Source: Chimaeribacter coloradensis (GTDB lineage: Bacteria > Pseudomonadota > Gammaproteobacteria > Enterobacterales > Enterobacteriaceae). Taken from it: DNA of 64,000 nt. The stretch is taken from assembly GCF_002858715.1 (NCBI RefSeq), contig NZ_PJZH01000007.1:1-64000 (forward strand), written 5' to 3'. The notes beneath the pieces are model-generated. The model ran no database searches. It was not told the origin of the DNA and was given only the letters and a program-made list of their open reading frames with translations. Positions 1 through 6,488 of the stretch are shown here, one piece after another; position 1 is the first letter of the stretch, and each line of letters starts with the position of its first letter. The position numbers and the translations under genes are program-made.

Positions 1-263
1 CCGCTGCCGCCACCGCGCAAGGGGCGCGTAGGCGCGCGCCCCTTGCATCCCCGCGCCTTGGGTGATCCGGCTGAATCATTGCACGCTCTCGCGTGTCCCC
101 TCACTTCGTCTCCGGGCTTTTCGGGCCGGTACAGACACGCTCCCAGCGTGGCTGTACCTCTCGCGGACGTCCTGTCCGCTCGCCCGGCCCTGCGTCTCCG
201 TTCGGCAATGATTTTTACGCCCCCACCACTTCTGCAAATCATCAGGTATGTAAGGAAAGAGTA
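1..263 (+). repeat. Mosaic palindromic repeat, copy 1 (left edge of window)
   Basis: This stretch is nearly identical to the reverse complement of 1624-1886, so the two form a large inverted repeat around the gene at 626-1225. It opens with a strong hairpin (12-bp arms 17-28 and 35-46). A CTGAATCATTGCACGC segment follows, then a hairpin around 133-158 (ACGCTCCCAGCGT core), a GGCCCTGCGTCTCC segment, and a tail with TTCGGCAATGATTTTTACGCCC ending near GGAAAGAGTAGGG. A third copy lies at 11710-12125. It contains no believable gene and probably continues left of the window. Confidence 0.85.
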
Positions 264-600
264 GGGGAGGATCTCTATAGGAACTGTGTGTTCAACTGGC
301 TTTGCATCTCTGTTCGGCAATGATTTTTACGCCCTCACCCCCCTCTGCAAACCATTGGATATGTAAGAAAGAGTAGGGGCGTATCTCTATAGGAACTGTG
401 TGTTCAACTGGCTCTGCATTTCTGTTCGGCAATGATTTTTACGCCCTCACCCCCTTTGCAAATCATCGGGTATGTAAGGAAAGAGTAGGGGCGGATCTCT
501 ATAGGTACTGTGTGTTCAACTGGCTCTGCATCTCTGTTCGGCAATGATTTTTACGCCCTCACCTTTCCTGTAAATCGTTGGGTAGGTGAGGAAATGGTAA
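201..600 (+). repeat. 112-bp tandem repeat array (three full units and a partial fourth)
   Basis: The block beginning TTCGGCAATGATTTTTACGCC recurs at 201, 313, 425 and 537, an exact 112-bp period. Each unit continues with a TTTGCAAATCAT-like stretch, GTATGTAAGGAAAGAGTAGGGG, ATCTCTATAGGAACTGTGTG and a CAACTGGCTCTGCAT stretch. The first unit is the tail of the mosaic repeat. Units differ by a few substitutions, and the fourth decays after about 60 bases. Units of the same kind lie inverted at 1450-1705 and degenerate at 11470-11800. Confidence 0.9.
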
Positions 601-625
601 GTGGAGATTGCGGCTGAGCATTGCG

Positions 626-1225
626 CTAGTTTGTGGTGACCTGGCTGAACATCATGCCGACGGCGCGATCCTGGTTAAACAGATAATGGACGCTGTTCAA
701 GGTAGTGAACTGGCCTGCTTCACGGCTGTGGAACAGGGTGGCGCAGGCGGCACCGGGCGGTACGGCGGTGTGGAAATGGTGGTTGATGGCGGCGAGATCA
801 GCGCCGGGCGCGGGGAGTGTTACGCCGGTGAGTGAGAGCGGTCTGGCCGGTTGCCCGCAAAGGTTGTGCTTTTCAAGCGGTGTGACCGCCAGCGATGAGA
901 CCCTCCCTTGTTGCATCGGCATATAGGAGAGGAACCAATACGCCCGGTTACCAGGTTTATCCTGATAACAGACCCAGCGGCTCTCACCGTTTTCCTGAAG
1001 GGTGCCGCCAAACAGACGCTGAATATCCTCAAGCGTCGTCTCTTCCAGCACTACCCGCGCACCGCCTGCGGTAAAGACGCCGGGCAGCGGCTGCCCGGTC
1101 TCCAGCTGACCATTCTCCCCGGCACACCCCTTTTCAAGCCAGGCCACAGGGCCGCTTAATGTTGCTGATTGCGCACAACAAGCCCACAACGCAGCGATTC
1201 CAACGACTTTCATTATCTGTTTCAT
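626..1225 (-). CDS. Exported protein of unknown function (199 aa)
   Basis: I do not recognise this family. The ATG at 1225 is chosen because it gives a clear signal peptide (Lys-rich start, hydrophobic stretch to about residue 17, Ala-Gln-Ser-Ala cleavage region near 20). The frame stays open upstream to 1321, but that extension is basic and unlike a secretion signal. The mature protein has several cysteines, including Cys in the first 30 residues and a WVCYQD stretch, which fits disulfides in a periplasmic protein. No membrane segment is seen beyond the signal. The gene stands alone between facing copies of the mosaic repeat and near the end of the flhBAE operon. Confidence 0.6.
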   Translation of the reverse strand: MKQIMKVVGIAALWACCAQSATLSGPVAWLEKGCAGENGQLETGQPLPGVFTAGGARVVLEETTLEDIQRLFGGTLQENGESRWVCYQDKPGNRAYWFLSYMPMQQGRVSSLAVTPLEKHNLCGQPARPLSLTGVTLPAPGADLAAINHHFHTAVPPGAACATLFHSREAGQFTTLNSVHYLFNQDRAVGMMFSQVTTN

Positions 1226-1449
1226 TTCATTACCTGCCCTCTTTCCCGCTCCCTTACCCCAGATATTTTTGCGCACAGAAAACATGGCAACGATACCCCC
1301 TTTGCAACGCCCCTCCAGCATTGCAGGCGTGTCCGCCCGTTATTTTGAGAGCAAAACCCCGGTTGCAAAACCTTAACCACACAAAAAATATGGCTAGGTC
1401 ACACATCACCCTATGTGTCCATTAACAGACAACAGAGGAAGACAGAGAA

Positions 1450-1705
1450 AAAATCATTGCCGAATGGAAACGCCTGACGAAAGCCAGTAGCCCAGCGCAT
1501 AGATGCCCACCTACTCTTTCCTTACATACCCAATGATTTGCAGAAGTGGTAGGAGCGTAAAAATCATTGCCGAACGAAGACGCAAGGCCGGATGAACAGA
1601 TAGATCATCCATAAAACTCCCCCCTACTCTTTCCTTACATACCTAAAGATTTGCAGAAGTGGTGGGGGCGTAAAAATCATTGCCGAGTGGAGACGCAGGG
1701 CCGGG
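1450..1705 (-). repeat. Inverted units of the 112-bp repeat
   Basis: AAATCATTGCCGA occurs at about 1451, 1561 and 1674, spacings of 110 and 113 bases. Each of the last two is preceded by CCTACTCTTTCCTTACATACC and a TTTGCAGAAGTGGT stretch. This is the reverse complement of the array at 201-600, with more divergence in the first unit. The bases between gene 626-1225 and this array (1226-1449) show no gene or other clear signal. Confidence 0.85.
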
Positions 1706-1886
1706 TGAGCGGGCATGGATGCCCGCGAGAGCCGCCCATGACAGGGACTGTCATTAGCGGCGGCCCGATCAGCCCGGAGGCGTAATGAGGGAACACGCGG
1801 GAGCGTGCAATGATTCAGCCAGATCACCCAGGGCGCGGGGATGCAAGGGGCGCGCGCCTACGCGCCCCTTGCGCGGTGGCCGCAGC
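1624..1886 (-). repeat. Mosaic palindromic repeat, copy 2 (inverted relative to copy 1)
   Basis: This is the reverse complement of 1-263 with scattered substitutions. The terminal hairpin is conserved. The middle differs: where copy 1 has the GTACAGACACGCTCCCAGCGT hairpin, this copy has a different small hairpin with GACAG/CTGTC arms (about 1740-1753). Exchange of internal hairpin cassettes between common ends is the defining feature of the family. Nothing gene-like is seen from 1887 to the flhE terminator. Confidence 0.85.
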
Positions 1887-2056
1887 GGGGCCGCAGAAAG
1901 ACGCCGGGCGTATGCCAACGCAACCTACCCCGATCCCCTCCAAACCCAACGACATAACCGCCCATGAATAATTGAAGCAGGCCACATGACACCCGGTAAC
2001 GGCAGCAGCCCCACAAAAAAACGGCCAGGCCACCCCTGCCCCAAACCTTCCCCCAT

Positions 2057-2085
2057 AAAAAAAGAAAAAGGGCGCTTTCGCGCCC
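2057..2085 (-). terminator. Rho-independent terminator of flhBAE
   Basis: On the minus strand a GGGCGC stem, GAAA tetraloop and GCGCCC (2070-2085) are followed by a U-rich tract (A-rich 2057-2069 on the plus strand). It begins 5 bases past the flhE stop codon. Confidence 0.85.
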
Positions 2086-2089
2086 CCAA

Positions 2090-2491
2090 TCACCGATAGT
2101 TAACCCGTAACTCCTGCCCCACCACCCGCAAGGGCGGGTTCAGCACCCCCCGGCCCGCGACGCTGAAAATCAGCCGCAGCGGCTGGTTGGCGGCTTCACC
2201 GCCCAGGCCGCGGGTGGTGCCGCTCTGGCCGCTTATCTCCGTGCAGCGCTGCAACGTGCAGAGCCGCACCAGCAGGCCGTCCGGCGTCGGGCCGAGCAGC
2301 CGGTAGCGCCAGCTCACCGTGGAGATCAGCGCCTGCCCCACCGGCGCGCTGGCCGGGGGGGGCAGCGCCGGGGTGCTGATCGCCTGGTTGCGCAGCGGCA
2401 GCGTGATGCCTGCGCTGCCCGCGCTCCAGGTGCCGTCGGCAAACCCGGCGGCGGGCAGCAGCGCCAGCAGCATCAGCAGCAGCGGGCGCAT
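2090..2491 (-). CDS. flhE: Flagellar protein FlhE
   Basis: Small periplasmic flagellar accessory protein encoded after flhA in enterobacteria; in the family it limits proton leakage through the export gate. The 133-residue product has a clear Sec signal peptide (Met-Arg-Pro followed by a Leu-rich core, Ala-Gly-Phe-Ala end) and two cysteines (LCTLQRC) that could form a disulfide. The ATG at 2491 overlaps the flhA stop (TAATG), which fixes the start and implies translational coupling. Length and position match FlhE, so the call is firm even though the family is poorly conserved. Confidence 0.88.
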   Translation of the reverse strand: MRPLLLMLLALLPAAGFADGTWSAGSAGITLPLRNQAISTPALPPPASAPVGQALISTVSWRYRLLGPTPDGLLVRLCTLQRCTEISGQSGTTRGLGGEAANQPLRLIFSVAGRGVLNPPLRVVGQELRVNYR

Positions 2492-4578
2492 TACTGGCCT
2501 CCGATGGTGGCGGTCATGCGGATCTGGCGGTTGTCGCTCAGCTCCAGATTGGAGAGCACCACCATGTTCGGCAGCGAGCGGCGCAGGAAGCGCGCCAGCA
2601 GCGGCCGCAGGGCGGCGTTCACCAGCAGCACCGGCGGCGCGCCCAGCATCTCCTGGCGGTGCAGCGCCTGCCGCGCCTGATCCAGCAGGCGATCCGCCAG
2701 GCCCGGCTCCAGCCCGCCGCCGCCCTGCAACGCCTGCAACAGCAGCCGCTCCAGCGGGGTGTCCAGCCCGATAATCTGAATCTCGCCCGTGCCCGGGTAC
2801 CACTGCTGGGTGATCGCGCGGCCCAGTGCCACACGCACCACGGTGGTCAGCTCCTGCGCGTCCGTCTGCGTCGGGGCGTGCTCCGCCAGCGTCTCCAGAA
2901 TGGTGCGCATGTCGCGGATCGACACCCGCTCCGCCAGCAGGTTCTGCAACACTTTATGCAGCGTCGTCAGGGAAACCACGCCCGGGATCAGATCCTCGGT
3001 CAGCTTCGGCATCTCCTGCGTCACGCGGTCGAGCAGCTGCTGCGCCTCCTGGCGGCCAAACAGCTCATTGGCGTACTGGCTGATGATATGGTTCAGGTGA
3101 GTCGCCACCACGGTACTGGCTTCCACCACCGTGAAGCCCTGGATCTGCGCCTGCTCACGCAGCGCCGGTTCAATCCACACCGCCGCCAGACCAAAGGCCG
3201 GGTCTTGCGTCACTTCGCCCGGCAGGCTGCCGGCCGCATTGCCGGGGTTGATCGCCAGCCAGCGGCCCGGGTGCGCCTCGCCGCGCCCCACTTCCACCCC
3301 TTTCATCAGGATGCGGTAGCTCGCCGGGGCCAGCTCCAGGTTGTCACGGATGTGCACCACCGGCGGCAGGTAACCCATCTCCTGCGCGAATTTCTTACGG
3401 ATACTGCGGATACGCCCCAGCAGCTCGCCGTCCTGCTGGAAATCCACCATCGGGATTAACCGGTAGCCCACTTCCATCCCCAGCGGATCTTCCAGCTGGA
3501 CGTCAGACCAGCTCGCCTCCACGGTTTGCGGGCTTTCCGGCATCGCGGCGGCGGCAGCGCTGTTCGCCGCAGTGGCGGCTTTCTGCGGCTGGCCGCGGCG
3601 CCACCATGCCAGCCCCAGCAGGGCGGCGGTGAACAGCAGGAACACCAGGTTCGGCATCCCCGGCACCAGGCCCAGCAGGCCGAGTACCCCGGCGCTCAGC
3701 ACCATGACGCGGGTATTGGAGAAGAGCTGCGTCACCATCTGCTCGCCGACATCCTGATCGGTGCCGACGCGGGTCACAATCACGCCCGCTGCGGTGGAGA
3801 TCACCAGCGCCGGGATCTGGGCAACCAGCCCGTCACCGATGGTCAGCAGGGTGTAGGTCTCGGCCGCGTGGCCCAGCTCCATACCGTGCTGCACCACGCC
3901 CACCAGCAAGCCACCGATGACGTTGATCGCCATGATCATCAGCCCGGCCACCGCATCGCCGCGCACGAACTTACTTGCCCCGTCCATTGAGCCGTAGAAG
4001 TCCGCCTCCTGCGTCACCTCCTGGCGGCGGCGCTTCGCGTCATCTTCACCAATCAGCCCGGCGTTGAGGTCGGCGTCGATGGCCATCTGTTTACCCGGCA
4101 TCCCGTCCAGCACGAAGCGGGCACCCACTTCGGCGATACGCCCGGCCCCTTTGGTGATCACCATAAAGTTGATCACCACCAGAATGATAAACACCACGAT
4201 ACCGATGGCGAAGTTGCCGCCCACCAGGAAGTGGCCGAACGCCTCCACCACCTGCCCGGCCGCAGCCGCGCCGGTGTGCCCTTCCATCAGGATCACACGG
4301 GTCGAGGCGACGTTCAGGGAGAGGCGCAGCAGCGTCGAGAAGAGCAGCACCGTCGGGAAGGCGGCGAACTCCAGCGTGCGCTGGGTGAACATCGCCACCA
4401 GCAGCACCATAATCGACAAGGCGATGTTGAAGGTGAACAACAGATCGAGGATGAACGGCGGCAGCGGCAGCACCATCATCGACAGGATCAGCAGGATCAA
4501 AACCGGCCCTGCCAGAGCCTGCCACTGTGAGTCTTTCATGTTTGCGGGCAACCGCAGGAGTGAGGCCAGATTAGCCAT
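2491..4578 (-). CDS. flhA: Flagellar type III export gate protein FlhA
   Basis: Integral inner-membrane component of the flagellar type III export gate, forming the proton-using channel and a cytoplasmic nonameric ring that docks chaperone-substrate complexes. The 695-residue product has about eight membrane segments in residues 15-330, including the conserved cytoplasmic loop with SMDGASKFVRGDA, then the soluble domain from about 350. It ends MTATIGG-Gln, as in close relatives. The ATG at 4578 (MANLASLLRLP) matches the family; the frame runs 7 codons further upstream without a good start. It overlaps the flhB end by 8 bases. Confidence 0.97.
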   Translation of the reverse strand: MANLASLLRLPANMKDSQWQALAGPVLILLILSMMVLPLPPFILDLLFTFNIALSIMVLLVAMFTQRTLEFAAFPTVLLFSTLLRLSLNVASTRVILMEGHTGAAAAGQVVEAFGHFLVGGNFAIGIVVFIILVVINFMVITKGAGRIAEVGARFVLDGMPGKQMAIDADLNAGLIGEDDAKRRRQEVTQEADFYGSMDGASKFVRGDAVAGLMIMAINVIGGLLVGVVQHGMELGHAAETYTLLTIGDGLVAQIPALVISTAAGVIVTRVGTDQDVGEQMVTQLFSNTRVMVLSAGVLGLLGLVPGMPNLVFLLFTAALLGLAWWRRGQPQKAATAANSAAAAAMPESPQTVEASWSDVQLEDPLGMEVGYRLIPMVDFQQDGELLGRIRSIRKKFAQEMGYLPPVVHIRDNLELAPASYRILMKGVEVGRGEAHPGRWLAINPGNAAGSLPGEVTQDPAFGLAAVWIEPALREQAQIQGFTVVEASTVVATHLNHIISQYANELFGRQEAQQLLDRVTQEMPKLTEDLIPGVVSLTTLHKVLQNLLAERVSIRDMRTILETLAEHAPTQTDAQELTTVVRVALGRAITQQWYPGTGEIQIIGLDTPLERLLLQALQGGGGLEPGLADRLLDQARQALHRQEMLGAPPVLLVNAALRPLLARFLRRSLPNMVVLSNLELSDNRQIRMTATIGGQ

Positions 4579-5719
4579 TCGACGTGCTCTCTTTTGCAAA
4601 ATCCAGTGCGTCCGGCACCGGCAGGTGTTCAGGTTTTTTCGGGATCAGGCCGCCCTGGGTGCGCCAGCGTTTCAGCTGGTAGACCCAGGCCAGCACTTCC
4701 GCCACCGCCGCATAGAGCGTGGCGGGGATCTGCTGACCAATTTCGCTGTGACGGTAGAGCGCACGCGCCAGCGGCGGGGCCTCCAGCATCGGGATGCGGT
4801 GGGTGCCGCCCAGTTCGCGGATTTTCAGGGCGATGTCGCCCGCGCCCTTGGCCAGCACTTTCGGCGCGCTCATTTTGTCGTTGTACTGCAACGCCACGGC
4901 GTAGTGCGTGGGGTTGGTGACGATCACATCCGCTTTCGGCACATCTGCCATCATGCGGCGGCGGGCGATGGCCCGCTGTTGCTGGCGGATGCGCGCTTTA
5001 ACCTGCGGGTTACCGTCGTTCTCTTTGAACTCATCGCGGATCTCCTGCTTGGTCATGCGCAATTTTTTCAGGTTGCTCCAGATCTGCCAGAACACATCAA
5101 ACCCGACCATCGGCAGCAGGCCGAGCAGCACCAGCATCGCGCAGCCCACCACCATGCCCAGTGCGTCGCCCAGAGCCGGCAGCGTCGGCGAGGCCATCAG
5201 CCGCAGCATCTCAGGCCAGTTGTGCGCCAGGTAGAGCCAGGTGACCCCGCCCACCAGCAGCGCCTTGAGGATCGCTTTCAGCAGCTCCGCGCCAACCTGG
5301 CTGGAGAAGAGCCGCCCGAAGCCGCTTATCGGGTTCAGGCGGCCAAAATTGGGTTTCAGGGACTCGGCGCTGAACAGCAGCCCGCCCAGCAGCATCGGCG
5401 CGGCCAGGGCCATCAGCACCAGCCCGCCGAAAATCGGCAGCATCGCCCAGAACGCGCCGGTCAGCAGCGTGCCGATCTGGCGCAGGATCTGTTTGTCATC
5501 ACTTACCACGCTGTGGTCAAAGTGCAGCCCGGAGGCCAGCATGGCGGCCAGCTTGCGCGCCATCGGCTCTCCCGCCATCCACAGCAGTGCCATCCCGGCG
5601 GCCAGCATCAGGATCGAGGTCAGCTCACGCGATCGCGGGATCTGCCCCTTCTCCCGCGCTTTCTCCCGCCGGTGGGGTGTGGGGTCTTCGGTCTTTTCGA
5701 GGTCGCTCTCTTCAGCCAA
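4571..5719 (-). CDS. flhB: Flagellar export switch protein FlhB (TTG start)
   Basis: Export-gate protein that switches substrate class from rod/hook to filament. It has four membrane segments in residues 30-210 and a cytoplasmic domain with the autocleavage motif NPTH (VTNPTHYAVALQY). The best start is TTG at 5719: it is preceded by GAGGA at a normal distance and yields 382 residues beginning with AEESD, the conserved FlhB N-terminus. An in-frame ATG at 5734 lacks a ribosome binding site and would add five residues. A rare start in the first gene of flhBAE may keep expression low. In close relatives cheZ lies just upstream; here 6.5 kb of accessory DNA intervenes. Confidence 0.95.
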   Translation of the reverse strand: MAEESDLEKTEDPTPHRREKAREKGQIPRSRELTSILMLAAGMALLWMAGEPMARKLAAMLASGLHFDHSVVSDDKQILRQIGTLLTGAFWAMLPIFGGLVLMALAAPMLLGGLLFSAESLKPNFGRLNPISGFGRLFSSQVGAELLKAILKALLVGGVTWLYLAHNWPEMLRLMASPTLPALGDALGMVVGCAMLVLLGLLPMVGFDVFWQIWSNLKKLRMTKQEIRDEFKENDGNPQVKARIRQQQRAIARRRMMADVPKADVIVTNPTHYAVALQYNDKMSAPKVLAKGAGDIALKIRELGGTHRIPMLEAPPLARALYRHSEIGQQIPATLYAAVAEVLAWVYQLKRWRTQGGLIPKKPEHLPVPDALDFAKESTSNG

Positions 5720-6039
5720 GGCGGTTTTCCTCATCACGCTGACGGCGGAATAATCTGAGGCATAGCATGACAAACTTCGGTCGGTCTAATGGGGGGAACA
5801 AGGGGGAGAAATGGGGGTTATTTGGGTTATGGGGAAGGAGACAGCCTCTGCCGGCTGAAATTCATCCGCTGACAGCTTTGGTCGTGGCATCGTCGCGTGG
5901 TCTTGCTGCCAGACATCTTACGGCAGCAGAAATGGATGCGCTCAAGGGAATGATCTTCATTTTTATACAATGCAGGATGTTCAGGGTTAACCGTGACATA
6001 CATCAGGCCCGGCTCCGGGCACTATCCCAGATGCCCTTT
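5720..6039. other. Upstream region of flhB without a recognisable gene
   Basis: About 320 bases between flhB and a small orphan ORF. It should contain the FlhDC-dependent flhB promoter, but I cannot point to convincing promoter elements. A plus-strand open frame from 5767 crosses it, but it has no family resemblance and runs antisense into the orphan ORF. Confidence 0.4.
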
Positions 6040-6288
6040 TCACGGGATGACATAGGTTCCCGTTTTTACCACCACATTGACAGAGGGCCGCGGCATCACC
6101 GCTTTGGCGCGCATCATCTTCAGGTTCTCTTCGTCGAGGTGTTCAATGAGTTCACTGAAAGCGTCAGCCCGTGACTGCCATATGTTTGCAAGGTTGCCAC
6201 TCCAGCTTGTGGGACTCGTTAATTTTGCAAAAGACTCAAGTACCAAGGAACGTTCAGGTGCCGCCTCCAGGAATTTAACAGCATTCAT
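6040..6288 (-). CDS. Small hypothetical protein (82 aa) beside the retron
   Basis: I do not recognise this product. It begins at ATG 6288, runs 82 residues and ends VKTGTYVIP. It is predicted soluble, with an acidic stretch (ELIEHLDEENLKMM) likely to be helical and a basic C-terminal part, and it lacks a signal peptide. No clear ribosome binding site precedes it. It is transcribed away from the retron and ends 320 bases before flhB. Possibilities are a genuine small gene carried with the retron, or the remnant of a larger gene broken by the insertion. Composition is closer to the host chromosome than to the AT-rich retron. Confidence 0.4.
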   Translation of the reverse strand: MNAVKFLEAAPERSLVLESFAKLTSPTSWSGNLANIWQSRADAFSELIEHLDEENLKMMRAKAVMPRPSVNVVVKTGTYVIP

Positions 6289-6304
6289 TTAATGGCTAAT
6301 CATG

Positions 6305-6333
6305 TTGAAAACATACGGAATGTGTGAAATATT
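6305..6333 (+). promoter_or_regulatory. Likely sigma-70 promoter of the retron
   Basis: TTGAAA (6305-6310), a 17-base spacer and AATATT (6328-6333). Transcription would begin near 6340, at the first base of the a1 arm of the msr-msd RNA, where retron transcripts are expected to start. The -10 match is imperfect. Confidence 0.5.
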
Positions 6334-6340
6334 TGAGACT

Positions 6341-6470
6341 GGTGTGCAGGCAGAATTTTGAATTGTGTTTCGCAATTCTTGACTTCAAAGGCTCAAGCTC
6401 TCGCTGCTATGATTCTCATAGCAGGATTTGCTGGGAATACTGCAAAAGTGCGTAAGAGTGCCTGCACACC
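6341..6470 (+). ncRNA. Retron msr-msd RNA (Eco2/Ec67-like)
   Basis: The non-coding RNA is bounded by a perfect 12-bp inverted repeat: GGTGTGCAGGCA at 6341-6352 (a1) and TGCCTGCACACC at 6459-6470 (a2). Inside is an msr hairpin with 8-bp arms and a UUU loop (6360-6378, one G-U pair). A second hairpin, with perfect 9-bp arms (6404-6412 and 6416-6424) and a UUC loop, fits the msd. In known retrons the paired a1/a2 ends hold the branching guanosine used to prime msDNA synthesis. The small msr hairpin, the GGCAGA after a1 and the GAGTGCCTGC at a2 resemble what I recall of the Ec67 RNA. The exact branch G and msDNA 5' end are not assigned. Confidence 0.88.
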
Positions 6471-6488
6471 GCTATTTAAGGAGCAGTG

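Noticed and set aside
201-600. Tandem repeats considered as a CRISPR array
   Set aside because: Units are 112 bp, contiguous and without unique spacers; no cas genes in the window.
1450-1886. Repeat copies as insertion sequence ends
   Set aside because: No transposase ORF between or beside them and no obvious target duplication; described as repeats only.
4064-5758. 564-codon plus-strand open frame opposite flhA/flhB
   Set aside because: Antisense shadow of two well-conserved genes; Arg/Gln/His-rich product typical of GC-rich reverse frames.
5767-6174. 135-codon plus-strand frame upstream of flhB
   Set aside because: No family resemblance; its 3' part is antisense to the small orphan ORF.
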